A DNA stretch of 64,000 nucleotides from Pisaster brevispinus. Taxonomy: Eukaryota; Echinodermata; Asteroidea; Forcipulatida; Asteriidae. The notes below the pieces were generated by a model that was not told the origin of the DNA, did not search any database, and saw nothing but the letters and a program-made list of their open reading frames with translations. The position numbers and the translations under genes are program-made. Positions 11,086-22,058 of the stretch are shown here, piece after piece (within the stretch, counting starts at the first letter, position 1; every line of letters begins with the position of its first letter). The stretch covers positions 7,830,176-7,894,175 of the forward strand of contig JAMKCF010000008.1 in assembly GCA_023634235.1 (NCBI GenBank), read 5' to 3'.

Positions 11086-11742
11086 GTGAATTCCCAAAAA
11101 GTATTATTTCAATATTTACCCCCTTGTCCCAAATAAAGCTCTGAAAAGGGAAATTGTGCAGAATGCATGTTGTTGCTTTTGTTTAAACAGAAGTCATTAT
11201 CTTGTAGCATTACAATTCATTCAAAGGTATTAGTATGTTGTTTGGCAACCACTTCAGAAGTGAAATGCTGGGTTGTGTTTTCTTCCTTTTGAGGTTTTAC
11301 AGACTTTGGGAAAGTTTGTAAGGAAGCCTCATGCAAAACACAAATATTCTTCAAAACTCTTAGCATTTGGTAATTTGAATGTTGGTCATGCCATTTGCTA
11401 GATAAGTTTCTATCTACTAAGAGCTGAACGATGATGAAGTTCATACCAGCACCAATCATCAGAGAACTGTTTCAGGCATTTGACGTCCCCCCCCCCCCCC
11501 CCCCGAATAAAAATCACTGTTTATTTCGAGCAATGGAAATAATCCCGATATGCATGAGTTCGTCAAACACTTCCTACTGCTTTAGAATGTTGGTTTTCTT
11601 CTTTTATATTGGATTGAATTTAACAATCAAACACAAATCTGAAGGTAATTAAGCAAGTTTTCTGAATAGGAGTGTTGTAATGATGGGTAATGTTCTTATA
11701 AACACTAAATGTTGTAACTTTTGCATTTTGTTTGTGTTGCAG

Positions 11743-11833
11743 TCGGGCTTAGCATCTCCAAAGACATCTACCGGTCAACAAGTAGATGTCCTAGACCAGC
11801 CTGTGATAAAGGAGCTACACTCACCAATAAAAG
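11743..11833 (+). repeat. module M exon-like hairpin cassette L2
   Basis: 91 nt between GTGTTGCAG and GTGAAT. The 9-bp stem is intact; the loop is CGGTCAACAA. One open frame reads SGLASPKTSTGQQVDVLDQP, but the 95/91/90-nt lengths of neighbouring cassettes do not preserve that phase. Confidence 0.6.
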
Positions 11834-12396
11834 GTGAATTCCCCAAAAGTACCATTTTGCAAAATAATTGTGCAAAGTACACATTGTTGCTCTTGGTTAA
11901 ACAGACGTTAGCACCAGTCTTTTTCCTGTAGCATTTACAAGTCATTTCAGAAGTGAAATGTTGGGTTGTGTGCTTGTTTTTCCCTGTAGGGGTTTTAAAG
12001 ATATGGGGAAGGTTCCTGAGGAAGCTTCATGTTAAACACATATATCAATACAGATGCTTAACTTTTGGTAATTCAAATGTTGGTATGCCATTTGCTAGAT
12101 AAGTTTCATTCTGAGAGAGAGTTCACTGATGATAAAGTTCATACCAGCACCAATCCTCAAGAGAACTGTCACTGCATTTGACTTCCTACAAATTCACTGT
12201 TGCTTTATTTGACCACAACAATCAAAATAATCCTGAAATGAATAAGTTCCTACAAACAGTTTTTTGGTTGCTTATAATGTTGGTTTTCTTCACATATTGT
12301 TGACTGATAGTGTAAACAAATCTGAAGGTGAAAGCAAATTCTCTAATGATGGGTAATGTTCTTTAACACAAATTGTGCATTTTTTTTCTGATGCAG

Positions 12397-12486
12397 TCAG
12401 GCTCAGCATCTCCAAAGACATCTACCCGCCAATAAGTAGATGTCCAAGAACAGGCTATGATAAAGGAGCTGCACTCTCCACTTAAG
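12397..12486 (+). repeat. module M exon-like hairpin cassette L3
   Basis: 90 nt between TGATGCAG and GTGAGT. The 9-bp stem is intact; the loop has two changes (CCGCCAATAA). Confidence 0.6.
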
Positions 12487-13065
12487 GTGAGTTCTAAAGT
12501 ATACTTTGCTTTACATTTACCCCAGGTCCCAAATCAAACAAAATTGGGATGCTATTTGGCAATTTTATCAGAGTTGAATTGCTGGGTTGTGTGGTTTTTT
12601 TTATATTTATGTCAAACGCTTATATAAATTCAAAATTTTCAGCATTACTATGGTGTATTTGAATGAAAATGGTTGAAAATCAAGTAAAACGATGATGACT
12701 GTGAAAACAAACAAACATGGGATTTTGAACATTGCAATTGTTTGACTGTTACAAAAATGATCCATAAACTTGACCTTTCACAGCCAGAGATGAAGCTAAT
12801 AGTTCCCTGACATCAAGTGCAAAGGAACTCAACTCCACTGACATCTTGAAGGCTACAGGGTATAAAGGAGAGCAATGTGTATGTAAACATCAGCATCATC
12901 AAGACATCTTAGCTGTTCATCTAGCAATCATGAATGAACAACCAAGTCATCTGCTGTCTTCAACTGTAAGATATTGTAGATGTGTTAGATTGATGTTTTG
13001 ATGTTTTTCTGTTATCGTCGTATAGTGGGCTGTTTTTGCAGCACTATACAGTTAACTTCTTGTAA
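12487..13065. other. module M internal sequence, no gene seen
   Basis: AT-rich, non-repetitive within the arm and matched by 24,457-25,034 in the other arm. No coding or RNA feature recognised. Confidence 0.5.
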
Positions 13066-13699
13066 ATAATTACACCATTGCAAGCTAGCACATACGCGTT
13101 TTTATTGAACTATGCAGCTGGAGATCTTAGAGCCTTGGTGGTGCGGAGATACGATTTGGTGGTGCGAAGATTCGATTTGGTTGTGCGGAGATTCGATTTG
13201 GTGGTGCGTGGTTTCGATTGGTGGTGCGTGGTTTCGGAGATTTGACGGTGGGGGACTTCCGATTCGGAATCGATGGTGGTACAACACGGAAAATTCCGAA
13301 TAATAAAAGGGACCTGGACACTTGCACGTGGCATGTGGGGTCCTACTTCCGGCCGGGGTAACAGTCGGTGGTTGATCTTAAAGGTGCATCAGGCTCCTCA
13401 GCGGGTAGGATGGTTCTGGTGTGATCACAATCGGTTGACTAACGGGAGTAGTCCCTAGTCTTGGCCGTGGGGCTAGTGGACCGCGTTACTACAGTAGGGG
13501 ACTGCCTCGGGGACTTGTTCGCCTTGGGGTGGCGGACCGGACCCTTCCTAATGGGAGGTGCAATGGCCCTGACGATCTGGAAAGCGTGATGGGGCTGGTA
13601 TCCTGGAACCTGCACGTTGGTAGCCCTGCTTTTAACTAATCTCACCAGGATGAATTTGCAAAATTGACTAAATTAAAATGCTTGCAATGGTGTACTTAT
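13066..13699. mobile_element. TIR element inside module M, left-arm copy
   Basis: Bounded by ATAATTACACCATTGCAAGC and GCTTGCAATGGTGTACTTAT, an inverted pair with one mismatch. The right-arm copy (23,804-24,456) has a perfect 20-bp pair. The interior is much richer in G+C than its surroundings and includes a 21-bp tandem array. No transposase is visible, so it would be non-autonomous. Confidence 0.55.
13137..13250. repeat. 21-bp tandem array, left arm
   Basis: Repeats of GGTGGTGCGGAGATTCGATTT and variants. The period is a multiple of 3, so several overlapping frames stay open on both strands. The right arm has one more unit (24,275-24,395). Confidence 0.75.
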
Positions 13700-15426
13700 A
13701 CAATATTTATTGATTTTAATTATAAGATTATGAGTCCAATTGAGATGACTGTTAACCAATTACTTCATATTCCTAGAACAACTCCAATCAAGAACTGTCT
13801 GTTCCTGTATTACTACTTCAGATGGTCAACTTTATCAGGGTACAAAAAGTAACTTTCATGTGGTAGTTTTGACCCAAATAAGTATGGGATTAATTACATT
13901 TCTGTTAATAAATGCAATTATGTGACGTATAGAAACATGGCTGCTGCTGATGGGTTGGAGTGTGAGTCAGGTGGACGTAAAGTCATCGCTCGTTGACAAT
14001 CTTGCAGCCAGTATGAACAACAGTTTGCACAACACCTTGGAAAATGAGCTTGAATGTGTTCTTATCGTTGATTTATTCGTTCATAACTCCTTCATAAATG
14101 GACATATTACAAAAATGTTACAAAAAGTATGAGAATACAATGTATATTAAAAATAACTACTTTATATGAAATAAAAATAAAATACTGGACCAAAATACAA
14201 AATGTGATAATGAAGAAGGCTAGAATTAGGGGGGGAAATCATTTGACTGTAACCAACAAATTTACAATGTCTGGTAATCACACATGTAATTATTAATACT
14301 AAAATTTGTTTGTATAAACTGTTGATATTCTTTTTAAAAAAAAAATTTGTGGATAGAGCTTTGTTGACAACAAAGTTTATTGTATAAAACACTTCTGTAC
14401 TTCAATTCCTTTAAGTTTTACCATTAACATCTGAAAAAAGCAACCCCTGTGACTTGATTCAAAAGACAACTAACAAAAGACCACTCCACAAGTGGCATAT
14501 TGGTATTTTAATCAGAAAACAGAATTACAATCTATAACCAAAAATATTCAAGGATAAAATATGTTGAAGTATTTAATTAGTTGCTATTAAAATAAACTCT
14601 TTACAACCTCATCTAGGGCCTATTACAGATTATATCCGTATTTAAATAATAATAATGTCACAACTGATATAAGTTTAAATGCACCTTTGTTAAGAGTAGT
14701 TCATGAATTTGAAAATAAATATGCGTTAAAGATAAGGTAGTGTCTCCTACTAACATTCCATAATTAAATTAGGTTTCAAATTTAAAGGAATGAGTTTAAG
14801 TTAAAAGTATCAATCATTAACAGTGATATAAAAACTGATATAAAAACAAATTGTATTGATTAATCTTCAAAAATAAATCTTCTTTCTAATGATTAAGTTT
14901 TTAACAAATTTTATCATTGTGTAACTTAATGTGTTAAATTGATGACATTGTTAAATGTTTATAGACTGTTAAACATTTACATGACATAGAACAAAATACA
15001 TCAATTAAATTAACATTAATCTAACTGTAAGAAGTACTATCTAAAATTTGTAGTATTTAACACTAAATCCTGACATTAATGTTTAAAAATAATAATGAAG
15101 AACTATGGGCTGACACCCAACTGTCAATTTTTATGCAAGATACAACAATTAAGATTTTCCCTTTTTAAAACAGATATAGATTTACTGTATATAATATTGA
15201 TCCAATGACATCAATTCAAATGAGACAAAAGAAATAAATGTTGGAAATTGGTGTCTGCGTCGGGGCCTGTGAAGACTGTCTAGTTTTATTTCATAGAGTA
15301 GATTAAATCAGTGCTATTGAGTAAGTGCTATTGGTAGTAAGTAAATAAAATAAAAGTAAATTTTGATGTTGTATAAGCCACTTTTTAAGTTGTAAGAAAT
15401 TGTATTTAACTTTTAATTTAATACTT
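13700..15426. other. module M internal AT-rich sequence
   Basis: Matched by 22,059-23,803 in the other arm with scattered substitutions and small indels. The short open frames are AT-rich and resemble no known protein. Confidence 0.5.
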
Positions 15427-15774
15427 AAGATGCGTGTGTCAGAGTGCAATTTTATCAAAAATGAGGAGCGGCTAGATGGTGGTAGCGCCCTCTAGCAGTG
15501 ACCAATGAAAACTTTAAAATGTACATTTTTGCTATGAATATTTAAGTATAATAGTTTTAGAAAGCACTTTCGTTGCAAGCACTGTGCAGTCTATACAATG
15601 GTTCTTATTTTACGAATTGAAATTCAGTGAATTTTTGACCCCGCTGAGGTTAGATCAATGGGCTGACATTACCCTTCCTTCGAAGAAGAGAATGCAATAA
15701 TTTGAGCCAACTTTACAGGGATTAATGTCCCAATCAAGGGTTTATTTTGTGCATTTTGAGACGACACGCATCTT
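15427..15774. mobile_element. MITE-like element, left arm
   Basis: 348 bp. Ends AAGATGCGTGTGTC and GACACGCATCTT are inverted copies. TTTAATACTTA occurs just outside both ends and may be a target duplication. No coding capacity. Its partner is at 21,702-22,058. Confidence 0.6.
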
Positions 15775-16090
15775 ATGTTTAATACTTAAAATAAAGAGAT
15801 ATTTGTGTAGTTTTTATTTAATTTGTACTAATTGTTAATGGTAAATGACTAATTATTATTGTTTGTAGTCTTAATTGTCTTTTCTTTTACTTGTTAAACA
15901 CATTGTGTGCTATGTAATATTGGGGGGGGGGAGTGCTTCTAAATGGTGTGTCTAAATGGGCATCAACATAATCTTTTTCGTTATCTTTTCCTCTCCTGGC
16001 TCATGTAAGGTCAAAGGTTGCATCTTTAATTATTTTTTACCTATTCAATGTAAGGTTTATATATAAGGTCCGAGCACTGTGCTTCAAGCT

Positions 16091-16161
16091 GCAATTTAGC
16101 CCAGTGGGCCAGCTCACAGCTCCTGGTATGTTAGCTTGGGGGTTCAAATCCTGGTGGTTCC
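16091..16161 (+). repeat. tRNA-like sequence (SINE head) near the end of module M
   Basis: A-box-like TAGCCCAGTGGG and B-box-like GGTTCAAATCC at tRNA-like spacing, followed by a T-rich stretch. The cloverleaf stems pair poorly, so it is SINE-like. The inverted counterpart is at 21,308-21,378. Confidence 0.5.
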
Positions 16162-16266
16162 TTTTTCTACCAGTAATTTTTTATTTATTTTTTCTTGTAA
16201 AAAGGGGGTAGGGCTGGTACCTTCAGCTCTGTAGCCTCTTTCTCTTCTTACCACTCTGCTACTGAG

Positions 16267-16705
16267 TTTTAATTGAGTCATATTGTATTCAGAGCAGAGT
16301 AACATATATTTGAGCTATAGATATTTAACGTTTTTTATACATTTTAAAATAAGTTTTAAGTTCGCCTTAAACGAGGCTAGAAGCCACTCTTGGTAAGGGG
16401 CTACAAAAAGCAAACATTTAAAATGAAATGTACTCGAGGGAGCTGGAGGTAGGAATTTATATTCCTCTTATAACAATCTAGATTGTAGGGTGGAGGGAAA
16501 CATGTACCAGACAAGGAGTTCTAAAGATTAAGGAAACCGCTTTGGTAGTTCCTTTCTCTTTCTTAGTCATTACAAATAATACAACGGAACACCTAAAAGT
16601 TTAGAACTAAAATATACGGTGAAGGACCTTGCATTTTGCAAATAATTTCATATCAATTCATCTACGTTTTAGTATATTTAATTTAATATATATCATGATT
16701 GTTTT
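16267..16705. other. spacer between arms, collinear with 62,001-62,640
   Basis: No gene seen. Homology to the DNA after HYDIN copy 2 resumes here (TTGAGTCATATTG versus TTGAGTCACATTT) and continues through AAGCCACTCTTGGTAAGGGG. Confidence 0.6.
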
Positions 16706-17169
16706 ATTGATGTGTGAAATAAAATAATTTCTGCTTGGAAACATGCACCAATTTGAAGAGAAGATTTGTGCCTCAAAAGTAACACTTAGGACAACCATTT
16801 TGGTATAAAGGGGGTGAACATTGGGTACACGGTATTGGCTTTTGGGTTAAGGGGAAGCCTTGGGGTACAAATGGTTTGACTTTTGGGATACATGGTATAC
16901 AACATTTGGGTACGGGTAAGGCTTGGGGTACCTATTCAATGTAATTGATGTGTGAAATAAAATAATTTCTGCTTGGAAACATGCACCAATTTGAAGAGAA
17001 GATTTGTGCCTCAAAAGTAACACTTAGGACAACCATTTTGGTATAAAGGGGGTGAACATTGGGTACACGGTATTGGCTTTTGGGTTAAGGGGAAGCCTTG
17101 GGGTACAAATGGTTTGACTTTTGGGATACATGGTATACAACATTTGGGTACGGGTAAGGCTTGGGGTAC
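16706..17169 (+). repeat. direct duplication, ~226 bp, offset 238 bp
   Basis: 16706-16931 and 16944-17169 are nearly identical, from ATTGATGTGTGAAATAAAA to GCTTGGGGTAC. The paralogous region near 62,630-62,850 has one copy, so the duplication is local and recent. Confidence 0.9.
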
Positions 17170-17283
17170 GGGATAAGACTTTGGGTGCAGGGTAACTTAT
17201 CGTTTGGGTAAAGGGGAGGGGAAGCCTTGGGGTACACATTTTTACAGGGATAGACCCTCTCGGGATGCCACCAGGTTGACAAG

Positions 17284-17590
17284 CATTTGGGTACAGGATG
17301 AGCCTTATTTGGGTTGTTGATTAGTCTTTGGGTACAGGGTGAGCCCTGGGTTGTTGATTAGTCTTTGGGTACAGGGTAAGCCTTGGGTTGTTGATTAGCC
17401 TTTGGGTACAGGGTGAGCCTTGGGTTGTTGATTAGCCTTTGGGTACAGGGTGAGCCTTGGGTTGTTGATTAGCATTTGGGTACAGGCAGAGCCTTGGGTT
17501 GTTGATTAGCCTTTGGTACAGGGTGAGCCTTGGGTTGTTGATTAGCCTTTGGGTACAGGGTGAGCCTTGGGTTGTTGATTAGCCTTTCGG
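17284..17590 (+). repeat. 37-bp tandem array, about 8 units
   Basis: Units read TTTGGGTACAGGGTGAGCCT then TGGGTTGTTGATTAGCC. The first units are irregular, the last ones nearly identical. The paralogous site near 62,970-63,050 has only one or two degenerate units. Confidence 0.85.
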
Positions 17591-18350
17591 TTTTAGCCGA
17601 TGTGACCCTTAGTCCACAGGTGAGGACTGAAATAAAGCATTCATGTTAAAACATTAAGCCTCGATCAGTGTATAAACACGAGGAGAGCAAGGTGGCAACA
17701 ATCCCGTGCTCAGAACCGTTCGCCGCCTCAACCCCCATTCCCCCCAAATGAGATAAAAAAACAAAAACAATGCGCAAAATACTAGTTTGGTTCATTAAAT
17801 ATAGCCCCAAGTTATGTATGGCTTTGCCCCTAAAATACAAAGTGTCTGGTTTGAATGTATTGCCCACTGGGTACGAGAGAAGACCTTGGGGTAGGAACGT
17901 AAGACTTTGTTGAGCCTTGGATTACGAAGTGAACCTATATGTTTGAAAGCTTTGTGATAAAATAAAGTTTATGAAACAAGTTTTATCTTATCGAATAGTT
18001 TGTAAACCGATGGAAGCGATAAGGTTTTTATCGTTGACAAAAATAACTTTGTAAAAAATCCAAGTTCAACGTAGAATCATCTCAAATATTGATATAAAAA
18101 TTTGACATAAATTATGGTGGGACCCTAATTTTAAGAAAACAAAAACAAAAACATAAATGATGTATTAACAACACACAAAATAACTAAGTATATTAGTTCT
18201 TCTTCAAAGTTCTTAAATAAAAATATTAAAAGGTCGAATGAACCTTTAAAAGCCTTAAATACCTTTACCCTTTCATTTCCCCCAAATATCATTTGTTTCA
18301 ATCCAAATTCCAAATACCGCGTAACCCTCCTTCATGAGAAAAATCGCGTT
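17591..18350. other. no gene seen
   Basis: Unique, AT-rich DNA, partly collinear with 63,050-63,730. The small open stretches have no recognisable domain. Confidence 0.5.
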
Positions 18351-18448
18351 TTGACCCAGGATATGAGCAAATTCCTATGCGGTTATTTTGTACACGGCCT
18401 ATGGAGCGAGGTGGATCCGCTATATGGGCATATTCTTAGACGCGGAGT

Positions 18449-18815
18449 TCCCATACACTGTGCACAACCAATGGGCACAGGAATGTCCTCATATTCGGGG
18501 ACCCCACGGCCCCATACACTGTGCACAACCAATGGGCACAGGAATGTCCTCATATTCGGGGACCCCACGGCCCCATACACTGTGCACAAGCAATGGGCAC
18601 AGGAATATTGCCATATACGGGGTCCACACGGCCCCATACACTGTGCACAACCAATGGGCACAGGAATGTCCTCATATTCGGGGACCCCACGGCCCCATAC
18701 ACTGTGCACAACCAATGGGCACAGGAATATTGCCATATACAGGGTCCACACGGCCCCATACACTGTGCACAACCAATGGGCACAGGAATGTCCTCATATT
18801 CGGGGACCCACACGG
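18449..18815 (+). repeat. 61-bp tandem array, 6 units
   Basis: CCATACACTGTGCACAA starts about every 61 bp. Two unit types occur: TGTCCTCATATTCGGGGACC and ATTGCCATATACGGGGTCC. The long overlapping open frames on both strands come from a stop-free repeat of period 1 modulo 3, read in rotating frames. The flanks also occur at 19,505 and 63,752. Confidence 0.9.
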
Positions 18816-19504
18816 ATTTTTTTAACGGTGGTGGTTTGCAATATTTTGGAACTTATTACAAAAAAATGTTTTTTCGAGGAAAGGAAGGACGGACATCGTT
18901 TTAAAGGCTTTTTAGTGTTTGTTACACATTTTTAATAACTTTCTGAGACAATTAATTTTTTTTCAAAAAAAAAATGAAAAAAGTGTTTGTTTATTTTGAT
19001 CAAAAGTGTAGTTTTTTTTAGAGTTTGAATTACAAAACTCAAAGATTATTTGGACTTTCAAAATGCTTAATTAATATGAGAAATCATCTTTTACAACAAA
19101 ATTTTGGGTTAAAAAATCTTTTCAGCGTTTTTCAAAACATTTTATCAGAATTTGTTTGTTTACATTTTTAACGCAATTTTGATTATTTATTGTCCAAAAT
19201 TTAAGATTTCACATTTTTTTAGTTGACAGCATGGAGAGTTTGAAAATCACCTTTTCTTGTTGTTAAAATGCCACCACCACCACCACCACCTTGGTTTTTT
19301 TTATTCTCTAAACCCCAAATTTGCATTAAAAATCCTCTTTTTTAAATAGTTTTAATACCTTAAATTTTCCCCAAGTTTGGAATCCCCTAAGCAATTTAGA
19401 ACATTTAGAAAACTAATTTTCTGCTAGTTTTGAACCTTAAAAATAATATTTAACCAAACTCAAAATTATGAGAAAAAATAATCCATGCATGGTGTTATTC
19501 CCAT
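18816..19504. other. no gene seen; (CCA)n microsatellite at about 19,270-19,290
   Basis: AT-rich, with a run of CCA/CCACC triplets. Nothing else recognised. Confidence 0.5.
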
Positions 19505-19735
19505 TTTGACCCAAGATATGGGCGAATTCCTATGCGGTTATTTTGTACACGGCCTATGGAGCGAGGTGGACCCGCTATATAAGCATATTCTTAGACGCGG
19601 AGTCCCCATACACTGTGCACAAGCAATGGGCACAGGAATATTGCCATATTCGGGGACCCACACGGATTTTTTTAACGGTGGTGGTTTGCTATATTTTGGA
19701 ACTAATACAAAAACATCAATTTTTAGGGGAAAGGA
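19505..19735 (+). repeat. second copy of the 61-bp array locus, one unit
   Basis: Has the same left flank (GATATGGGCGAATTCCTATG), a single 61-bp unit, and the same right flank (CACACGGATTTTTTTAACGG) as 18,351-18,840. Either the ancestral single-unit state or a contracted duplicate. Confidence 0.85.
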
Positions 19736-21212
19736 AGAACGGACAGTCGTTTTAAAGGCTCTTTAGTGTTCATTACACATTTTTAATAACTTTCTGAGAC
19801 AATTGAAGTTTTTCCATTTTAATAAAAAACAAGGTTTTTTTAGTTTATTTTGATAAAAAGTGAAGGTTTTTGTAGAGGTCGAAATTACAAACTATTCCAT
19901 ACATTATTTGGATTTTTTTTCTCAAAATGATTAATTAATAACAATAATAATATGGGAAAGTGTAAAAAGTAGAAAAAAGGCATTCGCAGTGTATTATAAC
20001 TTTGGTAATTGTCAAAGACCAGTATCCTCAACTTGTGTATCCCAACATATGCATAAAATAACAAACCTGTAGTTTGGGCTCAATTGGTCATCGAAGTTGC
20101 AAGAAAATAGTAATGAAAAAAGCAGAAGAACTTGTGGAAAAAAAACCGAACCCGAAACACACTTGTTGCATAGAAATTGCCTGAAGCCTTTCTCAGAGAG
20201 TTTTGGGGTGGAAAATTACCTTTTTGTCTACAACTACATTAATTCAAAGGAGTCGTTCTAACAATGCTTTCTAATGTCACCAGCTCCCGAGTGCTCTTTA
20301 CCAATAAGTTAATTAATTGTTGGCGTAATTACCAAAGGTGATAGCCTCCCTTTAATCTAAACGTACCAAAACATTCTAAGCTACCAATTTGACCTTTAAC
20401 ACGAAAAGTACCACACAGTAACGTAGACCCTCCAAAATAATGGTAATTTAATTACTTCATTGTGAAATGTTGACTATCTTTACATTCAAATGGAGAGTTG
20501 ACTCCAAAGCTGGTTCAATATCATATTTAATACATGTAAATCTTTAAATCAATGTTGCAAGACAGTTACATGTACTGTTGTATTATTTCAATACAATTTG
20601 AGCTTTCCTTTAAATCAATCCCATCCTTCAGTACTTAAAAATCATTGACAGCATATGGACCTCTACAGTGTAATCCCATGAACATAAAACACACAAAACA
20701 TGACTTTGTTCTACCCATGTCAAATGTTCTTTTAATACATTCGAAAACAATTCATTTGAAATTAATTCCACCCTTTAGTGAAATGCCATGACAATTTGAC
20801 ACATAACAAAACTTTGTTTCTACCCATGTACATGTTTTCCTTCAAAACAGTATTAAAAACTCATTTAAATCAATTTCACCCTGCGGTGAAATCCCCCATC
20901 TCCAGCTTAGCAATTCCCCCCAACAGTCCACCCCTGGCCCAAGTCCAACCAGCCCAGCCCAACTGCTGACTGAGCTCCCACCCCTGGCCCTAGTCCTCTA
21001 TTATTGTTACCCAGCTTGGCTGATTGCCCAGCAAGCTCCCATCCCCTGGCCCAGCAACCTCCATGGCTCCAAGGCCCTTGGTGTCAGCCCTCAGATCTAC
21101 CAAAATTCCAAGGGTATAATAGATAGCTGGGGGAAAATATTTCTGAAAAATGTTCTAAGTCTGGCCATTCTAATATTCACCAGGTCAAAAACTGTTAAGA
21201 TTTTCATGAAAG
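19736..21212. other. no recognised feature up to the right arm
   Basis: AT-rich single-copy DNA. A C-rich stretch at 20,880-21,060 has no clear coding sequence. Confidence 0.5.
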
Positions 21213-21307
21213 CTCAGTAGCAGAGTGGTAAGAAGAGATAGAGGCTACAGAGCTGAAGGTACCAGCCCTACCCCCTTTAAAAAAAAAAAAAATTACTGGT
21301 AAAAAAA

Positions 21308-21378
21308 GGAACCACCAGGATTTGAACCCCCAAGCTAACATACCGGGAGTTGTGAGCTAGCCCACTGGGCTAAATTGC
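21308..21378 (-). repeat. tRNA-like sequence, right arm
   Basis: Inverted match to 16,091-16,161, with B-box GGATTTGAACC (read on plus) and A-box CCCACTGGGCTA. Confidence 0.5.
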
Positions 21379-21701
21379 CACTTGAAACATAGTGGTCGGA
21401 CCTTAAATATAAACCTTAGATTGGATAGGTAAAAAAAATAATTAAAGATGCAACCTTTGACCTTACATGAGCCAGAAGGGAAAAGATAACAAAAGAGATT
21501 GTTGATGCCCATTTAGACACAGTTTATTTGTAGAAGCACCCCCCCCCCCATATTACATAGCACGCAATGTGTTTAACAAGTCAAGTAAAAGAAAAGAAAA
21601 TTAAGACTACAAACAATAATAATTTGTCATTTACCATTAACAATTAGTACAAATTAAATAAAAACTACACAAATATCTCTTTATTTTAAGTATTAAACAT
21701 A

Positions 21702-22058
21702 AGATGCGTGTCGTCTCAAAATGCACAAAATAAACCCTTGATTGGGACATTAATCCCTGTAAAGTTGGCTCAAATTATTGCATTCTCTTCTTCGAAGGAA
21801 GGGTAATGTCAGCCCATTGATCTAACCTCAGCAGGGTCAAAAATTCACTGAATTTCAATTCGTAAAATAAGAACCATTGTATAGACTGCACAGTGCTTGC
21901 AACGAAAGTGCTTTCTACAAACTATTATACTTCAATATTCATAGCAAAAATGTACATTTTAAAGTTTTCATTGGTCACTGCTAGAGGGCGCTACCACCAT
22001 CTAGCCGCTCTTCATTTTAGTTATTCTCGATAAAATTGCACTCTGACACACGCATCTT
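21702..22058. mobile_element. MITE-like element, right arm
   Basis: Inverted counterpart of 15,427-15,774, with ends AAGATGCGTGT and CACGCATCTT. AAGTATTAAA flanks both sides, a possible target-site duplication. Confidence 0.6.

Larger units (their letters stand above)
10229..16266 (+). mobile_element. module M, left arm of large inverted repeat
   Basis: This ~6.04-kb segment is repeated in inverted orientation at 21,213-30,169. Matching begins at CGTTCAATGGATTGTAG and ends at CTCTGCTACTGAG. Relative to the paralogous flank of HYDIN copy 2, exactly this segment is extra: copy 2 reads AAACATCTTTTTGAGTCA straight across. It holds three hairpin cassettes, a 634-bp TIR element, a MITE-like element and a tRNA-like sequence. 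No transposase, RT or terminal inverted repeat is visible, so the class is unknown. Confidence 0.7.

Noticed and set aside
11680..11931. A protein encoded by the hairpin cassettes (SPKTSTxQQVDV frame)
   Set aside because: Cassette lengths of 90, 91, 95 and 110 nt do not share a phase and some copies contain stops, so a common reading frame is not maintained.
13102..13334. Overlapping repetitive frames in the left-arm 21-bp array (and 24,169-24,414)
   Set aside because: A 21-bp period keeps several frames open at once on both strands; that is a composition effect.
13439..13645. 68-residue basic peptide identical in both arms (also 23,858-24,064)
   Set aside because: Identity extends equally through non-coding flanks, so it reflects DNA-level identity of the block, not selection on a protein. 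No known domain.
18351..18935. Long overlapping open frames on both strands in the 61-bp array
   Set aside because: The same repeat peptide is read in rotating frames because 61 is 1 modulo 3 and the unit lacks stops. No start context, splice signal or domain supports a protein.
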